DNA of 64,000 bases from Thioalkalivibrio sulfidiphilus HL-EbGr7 (GTDB taxonomy: Bacteria; Pseudomonadota; Gammaproteobacteria; Ectothiorhodospirales; Ectothiorhodospiraceae), in assembly GCF_000021985.1 (NCBI RefSeq), contig NC_011901.1, positions 682,001-746,000 on the forward strand, written 5' to 3'. Under the pieces are notes generated by a model, which had not been told where the DNA came from, searched no databases, and saw nothing but the letters and a program-made list of their open reading frames with translations. The position numbers and the translations under genes are program-made. This document shows, in pieces, positions 56,634 to 64,000 of the stretch (within the stretch, counting starts at the first letter, position 1; every line of letters starts with the position of its first letter).

Positions 56634-57980
56634 ATGCAGCGACGTGATTTTCTCAAGGCCCTGGGCGCCGGCGCGATGCTGGCCTCGGGTCTTTCCATCA
56701 AGAGCGTGTTCGCCAGTGCCACACCCCACGTGGTCATCGTGGGCGGCGGGGTGGGTGGCGCCACGGCGGCCAAGTACCTGAAGCTCGCCGACCCGAATAT
56801 CCGCGTGACGGTGATCGAAAAGAACCCGGTCTACATCCGTCCCTACGGTTCCAGCGAGGTGCTCAACGACCACATCGGCATGACGGAACTGGAGGTCCGA
56901 TACGATCGCCTGCGGGACCGCTACGGCATCGAGTTCCTGTTCGATACGGTCATCGGTGTGGACCCCCTGGCACGTACGGTACGCACCGCCGGCGGCGTGC
57001 AGCTCAACTACGACCGCATGATCGTCTCGCCCGGCATCCAGCTGCTCTACGATCGCATCGAAGGCTACAGCGCATCCGTGGCCGAGAGCCGCATCCCCAG
57101 TGCCTGGATCCCGGGCCACCAGACCCGCCTGCTGCGCGACCAGCTGCACGCCATGCGCCCGGGCGGCACCTTCGTGATCGTGGCCCCGCCCAACCCCTAT
57201 CGTTGCCCGCCCGGGCCCTACGAGCGCGGCGCGCTGATGGCGGAGTGGTTCAAGGTCCACAATCCCACGGCCAAGGTGATCATCCTGGATTCCAAGGACA
57301 ACTTCGTGCCGGGTCCCAGCATGCTGCTGGGCTGGAACCGGCTGTACGGCTACAACGTGCCGGAGCGCTTCCGGGAGGGTATGCCCACCGAGGGAGAATG
57401 GCCTATGAAGGCCCACGAGGAGCCGGGCATGCTGGAGTGGGTGGCCGGGCGCGACGGCGGCCGGGTGCTGTCCGTGGATCCTGCCGCGCTCAGCGTCGAG
57501 ACCGAGGCCGGGCGCTTCCAGGCGGACGTGCTCAACATCGTGCCGCCTATGGTGGCCGGCCGCGTGGCCTTCGATCTGGATCTGGTGGATGGTACCGGCT
57601 ACTGCCCCATCGACCGCCGCACCCACGAGTCCACCCGCCACCCGGGCATCCACGTGATCGGCGATGCCTGCGTGGCCGATGCCATGCCCAAATCCGGCTT
57701 TTCCGCCAATACCCAGGCCAAGGTGGCGGCCCGGGCCGTGGTGGATCTGCTGGCCGGGCGCGACACCCAGGTGCCCCTGTGGGAGAACACCTGCTATGCC
57801 CTGGCCGGCACCGAGTACGGCCTGTACGTGGCCGACATCTTCCGCCTGGTGGATGGGCGCATCACACGCACGGAGGGGCCACGCTTCCTGCCCCTGGATG
57901 CCTCCCGCGCCCAGATCCGCATCGGTGCCCTGTACCAGCAGAACTGGATGCGCACCTTCACCGAAGACTGCTTCGCGTAG
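56634..57980 (+). CDS. Flavocytochrome c sulfide dehydrogenase-type flavoprotein (FccB/SoxF-like)
   Basis: 448 residues with a Tat signal (MQRRDFLKALGAGAML). FAD-binding VVIVGGGVGGATAAKYL follows. The active-site cysteine regions match FCSD: NPYRCPPGPYERG and ENTCYALAGTEYG, plus GDACVADAMPKSGFSANTQAK. These cysteines in Allochromatium FccB form the redox disulfide, so sulfide (or a related sulfur compound) oxidation in the periplasm is likely. Five bases after the cytochrome gene. A SoxF or a non-sulfide FCSD paralog cannot be excluded. Confidence 0.9.
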   Translation: MQRRDFLKALGAGAMLASGLSIKSVFASATPHVVIVGGGVGGATAAKYLKLADPNIRVTVIEKNPVYIRPYGSSEVLNDHIGMTELEVRYDRLRDRYGIEFLFDTVIGVDPLARTVRTAGGVQLNYDRMIVSPGIQLLYDRIEGYSASVAESRIPSAWIPGHQTRLLRDQLHAMRPGGTFVIVAPPNPYRCPPGPYERGALMAEWFKVHNPTAKVIILDSKDNFVPGPSMLLGWNRLYGYNVPERFREGMPTEGEWPMKAHEEPGMLEWVAGRDGGRVLSVDPAALSVETEAGRFQADVLNIVPPMVAGRVAFDLDLVDGTGYCPIDRRTHESTRHPGIHVIGDACVADAMPKSGFSANTQAKVAARAVVDLLAGRDTQVPLWENTCYALAGTEYGLYVADIFRLVDGRITRTEGPRFLPLDASRAQIRIGALYQQNWMRTFTEDCFA

Positions 57981-57991
57981 GGGAAAGAACC

Positions 57992-58669
57992 ATGAAGAAA
58001 CACCTCTTGCTGATCCTGCTGCTGTCTCTGCTCGGCGGTCAGGCCTTCGCCGAACCGAAGCACGGCACTGCCGAGTCCTGGACGCCGGTGCGCCTGCACG
58101 CCGCGCTGGCCGCCATGCCCGAGGGCGATGTCGAGCGGGGTGCGCAACTGCACGCCGCGCTGTTCTGCGCCTCCTGTCATGGCGAGCGGGGCGAATCCCT
58201 GAGCCGCCACTGGCCGGCGCTCTCCGGTCAGCGCGCGCCCTACACCTACAAGATGATGCTGGACTATCGCGACGGTCTGCGCCACGAAGACGCCCGGGCC
58301 GAGATGATGGTGGTGCTGGCGCGCATGATGACCGAGCAGGACATGGCCGACGTGGCCGCCTTTTATGCCGCCCAGCCCCTGCCGGGCAGCGCACCACTCA
58401 AGAAGGGACACCCGGTGAACGACCTGGTGCGTCGCGGCGATCCCCAGCGCCTGATCACCCCCTGCGCCAGCTGTCATGGCGTGGAGGGGCAGGGCGGACG
58501 CAACGAGACCCCCTCGCTGGCCGGCCAGCGCCCCGAGTACCTGGTGCGCACCCTCAAGGCCTTCCGTGACAACACCCGGCACAACGACGTGCACCAGGGT
58601 ATGGCCCAGTTCGCCTGGGATCTGACCGACGAGGAGATCCGCGCCCTGGCGGATTACTACACACGTTGA
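57992..58669 (+). CDS. Diheme cytochrome c (c4-like)
   Basis: 225 residues with a signal peptide ending GGQAFA. Two heme sites, CASCHGERGESLS and CASCHGVEGQGG, each begin a class I domain, the usual cytochrome c4 / diheme FccA layout. Motifs PALSGQRAPYTYKMMLDYRDG and PSLAGQRPEYLVRTLKAFRDN are parallel between the halves. It probably carries electrons from the flavoprotein to the membrane subunits. ATG 57992, 11 bases after the flavoprotein stop, with GGGGAAAG upstream; last gene of the tightly packed operon. Confidence 0.92.
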   Translation: MKKHLLLILLLSLLGGQAFAEPKHGTAESWTPVRLHAALAAMPEGDVERGAQLHAALFCASCHGERGESLSRHWPALSGQRAPYTYKMMLDYRDGLRHEDARAEMMVVLARMMTEQDMADVAAFYAAQPLPGSAPLKKGHPVNDLVRRGDPQRLITPCASCHGVEGQGGRNETPSLAGQRPEYLVRTLKAFRDNTRHNDVHQGMAQFAWDLTDEEIRALADYYTR

Positions 58670-58675
58670 AATGGG

Positions 58676-58757
58676 AAGGGGAATGAGGAAGTGAGAAGTG
58701 AGAAGTGAGAAGAAAACCTTAACTCCTAACTCCTAACTCCTAACCCCTAACGCTTCA
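58676..58757. repeat. Tandem words after the oxidase operon
   Basis: Tandem GAAGTGA words (58688-58711) are followed by tandem CTAACTC and CTAACCC words (58722-58750). The same word vocabulary recurs at 33596 and 59250. It may mark the operon end, so the next gene may have separate expression. Confidence 0.7.
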
Positions 58758-58780
58758 CTTGAAACAACGGAGATCTGATC

Positions 58781-59245
58781 ATGCGTAAGTCTTTATTCGC
58801 TGTAGCCCTGCTGTTGCTGCTCGGCACCGGAAATGCCCTGGCCCAGGGTGGTGTTGAGCGCGAGCTTTCCCGTCCCATTGTGGCCTTCATGCCACTGCTG
58901 GTGCGTCATGCCGACGCCCTGGGGCTGACAGAGGCCCAGCGGGCCTGGGTGGGTGAATGGCGCGCTACGGCTCCGGCCCGTCGTCAGGCGGTGGAGCAGG
59001 AGCAGCTGAAGCTGCGTCAGCAGCTGCGGGCAAACGTGCTGACCGGTGCGGACCTGTCCGATCGCGAGGCCATCGCCGAGCAGATCGGGCAGCTTGAGAC
59101 CCAGCTGGTGAACATGCGCATGAACTGTGTACAGGCGGTGCGCGAGAATCTCACCGCAGAACAGTACCGGATGCTCACCGATCTCTACCGCAGCAGCCAG
59201 GCCGAGGGCGATTGCGTCCCCGGCACCAGTGCCATGTGTCGATGA
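58781..59245 (+). CDS. Spy/CpxP-like periplasmic protein
   Basis: 154 residues with a signal peptide ending NALAQ. The mature part is helical and has the LTEAQ and LTAEQ motifs of the Spy/CpxP/ZraP group (ADALGLTEAQRAWVGEW, ENLTAEQYRMLTDLY). It contains four cysteines, one in MRMNCVQ and others in the C-terminal GDCVPG and MCR. Members act as ATP-independent chaperones or metal-stress sensors. It follows the oxidase operon in the same direction by 111 bases, but repeats intervene, so cotranscription is uncertain. Confidence 0.8.
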   Translation: MRKSLFAVALLLLLGTGNALAQGGVERELSRPIVAFMPLLVRHADALGLTEAQRAWVGEWRATAPARRQAVEQEQLKLRQQLRANVLTGADLSDREAIAEQIGQLETQLVNMRMNCVQAVRENLTAEQYRMLTDLYRSSQAEGDCVPGTSAMCR

Positions 59246-59246
59246 A

Positions 59247-59320
59247 GTGGGAGGGGGGGGAATTGGGAAGTGAGAAGTGGCCTCTTTTCTCACTTCTCAC
59301 TCCTCGCTTCTCACGACTCT
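59247..59320. repeat. Convergent-junction hairpin
   Basis: AGTGAGAAGTG (59269-59279) pairs perfectly with CACTTCTCACT (59291-59301) around an 11-base loop. It is flanked by GGAATTGGG and by CTCGCTTCTCAC words. The diguanylate cyclase gene ends inside it, at 59297. Confidence 0.75.
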
Positions 59321-60217
59321 GTCCCGTCCAGCCTGTTTGGCGGTGTACATGGCCTGGTCGGCACGGTCGAACAGGCTAAAAGCACTATCCGTTGGGCGGG
59401 CCATGGCCACCCCGATGCTGGCGGTCAGGGTGAAACCCGGGGCGGCGGACTGCAGCGCCTCGCAATTGCGCAGCACGCGACGGATGCGCTCGCCCGCCAG
59501 TAAGGCGTCCTCGGGACTTTCCGTGCTCATGAGCATCACGAACTCTTCACCGCCATAGCGGAACAGCATGTCGCTCTCCCGGGTGGCCTCCTGCAGACAG
59601 TCTGCGGCGGCCTTGAGCACCTGGTCGCCGGCGGAATGTCCCAGGGTGTCGTTGATGCGCTTGAAGTGATCGATGTCCACCACCAGCAGGGCCAGGTGCT
59701 GCTGACCACGGCGTAGGGCGGCCAGTTCGCGGGGCAGCAGGTGATCCAGGGCGGCGCGGTTGTAGAGTCCGGTGAGGGTGTCGGTCTGAGCGGCCTCCAC
59801 GGCCTGGCGATAGAGCAGGCTGTTGCGCAGGGGATAGATCAGCACGCTGAGCAGGTTCTCCACCTCGGTCAGTTCCTCTTCCCGGAACTTGCGTCCGCGC
59901 AGGAAGCGCAGCTCACCGATCTCTTCGCGTTCCACCACCAGGTTGTAGCAGCAGCTGTGCCGTGACAGCCGTCCCCAGGACAGGTGCAGGCCCAGACCCG
60001 GGTGGTCGTAGGTCATGCCGTCATGGGGAAAGGCCCACTGAATGGCCTGGGTGAACAGTTCCAGGGTGCGCTCCAGCTCCAGGCTGGTCTGCAGGCGCTG
60101 GGCCAGTTCCGTGGGGCTGAGGGGCGCGGCTGTGGGGCCCGTACCGAGGGCAGGTGCGTTGCCGGCCTGGGGGGCCTGGCGGCTCATCAGCAGCGTGTTG
60201 AGGAACTTCGTTTTCAT
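59297..60217 (-). CDS. GGDEF diguanylate cyclase
   Basis: 306 residues. An N-terminal sensor region (about 30-145) resembles a GAF-like domain, including LSWGRLSRHSCCYNLVVEREEIGELRFLRG. The GGDEF domain (about 150-300) has DTLTGLYNRAALDHLL, DIDHFKRINDTLGHSAGDQVLKA and an intact RYGGEEFVML active site. An RESD inhibitory site stands five residues ahead of it, so it should make c-di-GMP with product inhibition. Cytosolic, no membrane helix. The stop lies inside the intergenic hairpin. Confidence 0.93.
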   Translation of the reverse strand: MKTKFLNTLLMSRQAPQAGNAPALGTGPTAAPLSPTELAQRLQTSLELERTLELFTQAIQWAFPHDGMTYDHPGLGLHLSWGRLSRHSCCYNLVVEREEIGELRFLRGRKFREEELTEVENLLSVLIYPLRNSLLYRQAVEAAQTDTLTGLYNRAALDHLLPRELAALRRGQQHLALLVVDIDHFKRINDTLGHSAGDQVLKAAADCLQEATRESDMLFRYGGEEFVMLMSTESPEDALLAGERIRRVLRNCEALQSAAPGFTLTASIGVAMARPTDSAFSLFDRADQAMYTAKQAGRDRVVRSEE

Positions 60218-60428
60218 GATCCTGGGATCTCCCTGGCGTGATGTGCTTTTCTAAGCCAGATTCGTGCCACCCATAAAAATCAAATAAAAACAGATAATTA
60301 AATTACATTGCTCGTGGGTGTGCCGGGATAATGACGCTTGGTGGGAGGCCCCAGGACGCCCTGGGGCGGCAGGCGTCAGAAAACCGTGTCGTGAGTCCCG
60401 GGGCCCCTCGCTGCTACACTTCGCGCCC

Positions 60429-62339
60429 ATGCTCCAACTCACCGATCTGACCCTTCGCCGCGGCCCCCGCATCCTGTTCCAGGACGCGGACCTGGCCGTG
60501 CACGCCGGCTGGCGGGTGGGACTCACCGGCGCCAACGGCACCGGCAAGTCCAGCCTGTTTGCCCTGATTCGTGGCCAGCTGTCCCCGGACAGCGGCAGTT
60601 GCGCCCTGCCGCCGGACTGGGTGATCGCCACCGTGGCCCAGGAAACCCCCGCCGTCTCCCGCTCCGCCCTGGACTACGCCATGGACGGGGACGTGGAATT
60701 GCGCACCCTGCAGGCCGAGCTTGCCGAGGCCGAGGCGGCCGAGGACGGTACCCTCATGGGCACCCTCCATGCCCGCCTGGATGCCATCGACGCCTATCGG
60801 GCCGAGAGCCGGGCGGGACGTCTGCTGCATGGCCTGGGCTTCACGGACGCGGATCTGGGGCGGCCGGTTTCGGATTTCTCCGGTGGCTGGCGCATGCGCC
60901 TGAACCTGTCCCAGGCGCTCATGTGTCGATCCGATCTGCTGCTCCTGGATGAGCCCACCAACCACCTGGACCTGGACGCCGTGCTGTGGCTGGAACAGTG
61001 GCTCACCAGCTACCCCGGCACCCTCATGCTCATCTCCCATGACCGCTCATTCCTGGATACGGTGGTGGACCACGTGGTGCACATCGAGCAGCAACGGGTG
61101 AGCCTCTACACGGGCAACTACAGCGCCTTCGAACTGCAGCGCGCCGAGGCCCTGGCACAGCAGCAGGCGCTCCATGAGCGCCAGAAGCGGGAGGTGGCAC
61201 ACATGGAGGCCTTCATCACCCGCTTCAAGGCCAAGGCCAGCAAGGCGCGCCAGGCCCAGAGCCGGGTGAAGGCCCTGGAGCGCATGACCCTGGTGGCCCC
61301 GGCCCACGTGGACTCGCCGTTTCATTTCACCTTTCCGGCCCCGGCGCGCCTGCCCAACCCCCTGTTGCAGCTGGAGCAGGTGCAGGCGGGTTACGGGGAC
61401 AAGGCGGTGCTCAAGGGCGTGCAGATGGCCCTGCGTCCCGGCGACCGCATCGGCCTGCTGGGGCCCAATGGCGCCGGCAAGTCCACCCTGATCCGGGTGC
61501 TGGCTGGTGCCCAGCCCCCCCTGTCCGGTGAGCGGGATGCGGCCCCGGACCTGGCGGTGGGTTATTTCGCCCAGCACCAGCTGGAGCAGCTGGATGCCCA
61601 GGCCACGCCGCTGTTGCATCTGCAGCGCATCAATCCCCGGGCCACGGAACAGGCCCTGCGCAATTTCCTGGGTGGCTTCGGTTTCGCCGGTGATGCCGCG
61701 ACTTCCCCGGTGGCCCCTTTTTCCGGCGGCGAGAAGGCCCGCCTGGTGCTCTCCATGCTGGTCTACCAGCGGCCGAATCTGCTGCTCCTGGATGAGCCCA
61801 CCAACCACCTGGACCTGGAGATGCGCCTGGCCCTGGAGATCGCCCTGCAGGAATACGAAGGTGCCCTGGTGGTGGTCTCCCATGACCGACATCTGCTGGA
61901 GTCCGTGTGCGATGACCTGTGGCTGGTGGCCGGGGGCGAGGCCCGGCCCTTTGAGGGGGATCTGGAGGATTACCGCCAGTGGCTCAGCCGGCAGGATCGG
62001 GCCCCGGCAGCGAACACCGACGCTGCACAAGCTGTGTCAGTCGCCACCCCTACCCAGGATCGTCGCGCCCAGCGCCGGGAGGCGGCCCAGGCGCGCCAGC
62101 GGCTCAAGCCCCTGCATGACGCGGTCAAGCGCCTGGAGAGGCGTCACGGTGAACTGGAGACGGAGCAGGCGCGCATCGAGGCCAGTCTTGCGGACCCGGC
62201 CATTTACGATGAGATCAACAAGGCGAAGCTGCAGGACCTGCTCGCCCGCCAGGGCGCGCTGGCTGCAGAGTTGGCGTCAGTGGAAGGGGAGTGGATGGAA
62301 GCGCTTGCGAAGCTGGAAGGGGGGGAGGTTGAAGGTTGA
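60429..62339 (+). CDS. ABC-F family ATPase, YheS-like
   Basis: 636 residues (E. coli YheS is 637), two ABC domains without membrane helices. Walker A motifs are TGANGTGKSSLF and LGPNGAGKSTLI; signature motifs are DFSGGWRMRLN and PFSGGEKARLV; Walker B motifs are LLLLDEPTNHLDLD and LLLLDEPTNHLDLE. The linker (FITRFKAKASKARQAQSRVKALERM) is typical of ABC-F proteins, which act on ribosomes. A C-terminal coiled coil follows. Start ATG 60429; the open frame upstream to 60318 has no support. Confidence 0.94.
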   Translation: MLQLTDLTLRRGPRILFQDADLAVHAGWRVGLTGANGTGKSSLFALIRGQLSPDSGSCALPPDWVIATVAQETPAVSRSALDYAMDGDVELRTLQAELAEAEAAEDGTLMGTLHARLDAIDAYRAESRAGRLLHGLGFTDADLGRPVSDFSGGWRMRLNLSQALMCRSDLLLLDEPTNHLDLDAVLWLEQWLTSYPGTLMLISHDRSFLDTVVDHVVHIEQQRVSLYTGNYSAFELQRAEALAQQQALHERQKREVAHMEAFITRFKAKASKARQAQSRVKALERMTLVAPAHVDSPFHFTFPAPARLPNPLLQLEQVQAGYGDKAVLKGVQMALRPGDRIGLLGPNGAGKSTLIRVLAGAQPPLSGERDAAPDLAVGYFAQHQLEQLDAQATPLLHLQRINPRATEQALRNFLGGFGFAGDAATSPVAPFSGGEKARLVLSMLVYQRPNLLLLDEPTNHLDLEMRLALEIALQEYEGALVVVSHDRHLLESVCDDLWLVAGGEARPFEGDLEDYRQWLSRQDRAPAANTDAAQAVSVATPTQDRRAQRREAAQARQRLKPLHDAVKRLERRHGELETEQARIEASLADPAIYDEINKAKLQDLLARQGALAAELASVEGEWMEALAKLEGGEVEG

Positions 62340-62340
62340 A

Positions 62341-62372
62341 GGGGGAAGGCGAAGTTCAAATCGCCTTCCCCC
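62341..62372. terminator. Convergent-junction hairpin, 12-bp perfect stem
   Basis: GGGGGAAGGCGA (62341-62352) and TCGCCTTCCCCC (62361-62372) pair perfectly across an eight-base loop. It lies between the stop codons of the ABC-F gene and the minus-strand gene, probably serving both. There is no long U tract. Confidence 0.6.
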
Positions 62373-62380
62373 CTCATGTG

Positions 62381-62692
62381 TCAGTGAGGCCGGTGCAGAT
62401 AAGGCATCTCACCCCGATGCACCATGTGGCGGATCAGATCCACCCTGCCTGGTGCTTCCTGGTTGAGTTCCTCGGCGCATTGGGAGGGCACATGGGCCGT
62501 CTCCGCCAGCAGCACCTCGAGCTCCCTCAGATCCACTTTGGGGGTGGTCAGCTCCTCCGGGGCGGGATTCTCCTTCATGCGGGTTTCCCAGAACATACGC
62601 GGGTGCCAGCAGTGGAGCTGAACATCGGGGTTCTGGAATAAGTCCACACAACGGCGGTTGAGTTTCTCGTGAGTGGTGGAAGTGTTCGCCAT
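62381..62692 (-). CDS. Small protein of unknown function
   Basis: 103 residues from ATG 62692, which has a very strong AAAGGAGG upstream. Sequence features: MANTSTTHEKLNRRCVDLFQNPDVQLHCWHPRMFWETRM, then LRELEVLLAETAHVPSQCAEELNQ and a His-rich end (HMVHRGEMPYLHRPH). No signal peptide or membrane segment. I do not recognise the family. The strong ribosome site and distinct composition support a real gene. Confidence 0.65.
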   Translation of the reverse strand: MANTSTTHEKLNRRCVDLFQNPDVQLHCWHPRMFWETRMKENPAPEELTTPKVDLRELEVLLAETAHVPSQCAEELNQEAPGRVDLIRHMVHRGEMPYLHRPH

Positions 62693-62783
62693 GGAAAGCC
62701 TCCTTTGTTCACGGGTGGGCTGAATGAAGTGCCTGCCTTTAATCCTAGTAAATTCGTCGGATGTTTCAACCGCAGGTGAGGGG

Positions 62784-62834
62784 TGACGCAGACCCCCCAC
62801 CCCCTCCCTAGCCCTCCCCCGTGAGGGGGAGGGG
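62784..62834. repeat. CCCTCCCCC / GGGGGAGGG palindrome
   Basis: CCCTCCCCC (62812-62820), loop GTGA, then GGGGGAGGG (62825-62833), preceded by ACCCCCTCCCTAGCC. Same family as the palindromes at 38344 and 46278. It borders the insertion sequence on its left. Confidence 0.7.
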
Positions 62835-62837
62835 ATT

Positions 62838-62922
62838 AAGGTACAGACCGGTAACATCGTTTACAGATTAAACCGGGCACATGGTTTACAGGTAACTTGC
62901 GTCGGCGAGGAGGAACGAGCCG
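62838..62922 (+). other. Probable left end of the insertion sequence
   Basis: Two similar motifs, CATCGTTTACAG (62857-62868) and CATGGTTTACAGG (62880-62892), precede the transposase and may be the end-binding sites of the element. The exact terminus cannot be fixed because the right end is outside the window. Confidence 0.4.
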
Positions 62923-64000
62923 ATGCCCTGGAAAGAGACCTGTGCCATGGATCAGAGAGTGCAATTTATCGGTGCCTGGCTAAGCGGGCGCTATAGCAAG
63001 AGTGCGCTATGTCGCCATTTCGGGATCTCGCGTCCCACGGGCGACAAGTGGATCAGGCGCCACGCGCTTGTGGGTGTGGACGGACTCAAGGAGTCCTCCC
63101 GTGCGCCGCACAACCAGCCCAACAGGATCAGCGAAGCGCTGTGCGAGCGCATTGTGCAGGCCAAGCTTGCGCATCAGGATTGGGGCCCGAAGAAGGTGCT
63201 CGACTGGCTACGGGCCAGGGAGCCCGAGGTGGTTTGGCCGGCCGATAGCACGGGCGGGGAGATCCTGCGCCGTGCCGGGCTGGTCAAGCCCCGGCGCCGA
63301 CGCCGGGTTGTGCCGCCCCATGAGGCGCCGTTTGCCGACTGTGAGCAGTCCAACGCGGTGTGGGCGGTGGATTTCAAGGGCGATTATCGCCTGGGCGAGG
63401 GTAGGCGCTGTTATCCACTGACGCTCAGCGACAGTTTCAGCCGGTATCTGTTGCTGTGTCGGGGGCTGGCGCGCCCCAGCGGGGCTGCGGTGCATCCCTG
63501 GTTTGAATGGGCGTTTCGTGAGTACGGCCTGCCCCAGGCGATACGCAGCGACAACGGCGCGCCGTTTGCCTCGCGGGCGGTGGGCGGACTCAGTGCGTTG
63601 TCGAAGTGGTGGATCGATCTGGGGATACACCCGGAGCGTATCCGCCCCGGGCGGCCCGATCAGAACGGGCGCCACGAGCGCATGCATCGCAGCCTCAAGG
63701 GCTGGCTCGGGACGCCGGCCCAGGGCCTTGAGGCCGAGCAGCGGCGCCTGGAGGCCTTTCGGGCAGAGTACAACTGGGAGCGCAGTCACGAGGCGCTGAG
63801 CAGGCGCACGCCAGGCAGCCTGTACGCCGCCTCGCCCCGGCCCTATCCGCCGTGCATCGAGCCGCCGGACTATGATCAAGGGGTCGAGGTGCGCCGGGTA
63901 CGAAACAATGGCGAGATCAAGTGGCGCGGGCGGCTGATCTACCTCAGTGAGGTGCTGATCGGTGAGCCGGTGGCGCTTGAACCGGCCGGGGACGGGCTCT
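62923..64000 (+). CDS. IS481-type transposase, cut by the window edge
   Basis: The open frame starts at ATG 62923 and runs past the window end without a stop (359 codons shown). The N-terminus carries a helix-turn-helix (YSKSALCRHFGISRPTGDKWIRRH). The integrase core has Asp150 (WAVDFKGDY), Asp210 (IRSDNGAPFAS) and Glu252 (RPDQNGRHERMHRSLKGW). The ending NWERSHEALSRRTPGSLYAAS is typical of the IS481 group. The catalytic triad and frame are intact in the visible part, so it may be functional. Confidence 0.9.
   Translation, partial: MPWKETCAMDQRVQFIGAWLSGRYSKSALCRHFGISRPTGDKWIRRHALVGVDGLKESSRAPHNQPNRISEALCERIVQAKLAHQDWGPKKVLDWLRAREPEVVWPADSTGGEILRRAGLVKPRRRRRVVPPHEAPFADCEQSNAVWAVDFKGDYRLGEGRRCYPLTLSDSFSRYLLLCRGLARPSGAAVHPWFEWAFREYGLPQAIRSDNGAPFASRAVGGLSALSKWWIDLGIHPERIRPGRPDQNGRHERMHRSLKGWLGTPAQGLEAEQRRLEAFRAEYNWERSHEALSRRTPGSLYAASPRPYPPCIEPPDYDQGVEVRRVRNNGEIKWRGRLIYLSEVLIGEPVALEPAGDGL

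Noticed and set aside
56634-57980. Sulfide:quinone reductase instead of FCSD
   Set aside because: The Tat signal, the cysteine contexts NPYRCPPGP and NTCYALAGTEYG, and flanking cytochrome c genes fit FccB; no C-terminal membrane-binding region is seen.
56310-58397. Antisense frame opposite the fcc genes
   Set aside because: Opposite three strongly supported cytochrome and flavoprotein genes; no motifs.

Overview
The window is GC-rich, densely coded gammaproteobacterial chromosome. The gene content is flavocytochrome c sulfide dehydrogenase, cytochrome c4-like and bd-superfamily proteins, OxyR/rubrerythrin, HrpB, DUF3301 and Slp lipoproteins. This fits a sulfur-oxidising, possibly haloalkaliphilic Ectothiorhodospiraceae-type organism such as a Thioalkalivibrio relative. 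That assignment is inference from gene content and composition; no rRNA is present to test it. I see no tRNA, rRNA, CRISPR array or prophage.

Layout. 142-3894: metH. 4044-25078: a two-partner secretion locus with a giant adhesin of about 6,200 codons (interrupted by two +1 frameshifts in C runs), its FhaC-type transporter and a SapC-family gene. 25148-33587: mixed housekeeping genes (GNAT/nitrilase fusion, FKBP/SDR/membrane-protein operon, tail-anchored receiver protein, dienelactone hydrolase, HDOD protein). 33700-40606: hrpB, a dienelactone-hydrolase-fold protein lacking its catalytic residues, two tandem Slp lipoproteins, a frameshifted pentapeptide protein and a TraB-family protein. 44081-40742 (minus): an overlapping operon of inositol monophosphatase-like, nucleotide cyclase and repeat lipoprotein genes. 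44216-48363: DUF3301, SafE-like membrane protein, a sensor-less sigma-54 activator and a TonB-dependent copper receptor. 48592-51846: an oxidative-stress cluster in which NAD(P)H electrons would run rubredoxin reductase to rubredoxin to rubrerythrin, next to oxyR. 51969-58669: the most interesting unit, described below. 58781-62692: Spy-like protein, diguanylate cyclase, ABC-F protein and an unknown small protein. 62923-end: an IS481-type transposase cut by the window edge.

The standout system is 51969-58669. A PAS-containing sigma-54 activator with a three-cysteine motif is followed by a paired dyad and a good -24/-12 promoter. These precede five closely packed genes: a Q-loop-less CydA-like protein with a fused c-type heme, a second CydA-like membrane subunit, a monoheme cytochrome c, an FccB-like sulfide dehydrogenase flavoprotein with a Tat signal, and a diheme cytochrome c. 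The arrangement suggests an inducible pathway passing electrons from sulfide (or a related sulfur compound) through c hemes to a non-quinol bd-family reductase.

A second theme is a set of intergenic hairpins built from 7-9 bp tandem words. They occupy nearly every convergent gene junction and in several places supply the last codons or stop codon of the adjoining gene. A short inverted-repeat (MITE-like) element sits at 30556-30617.
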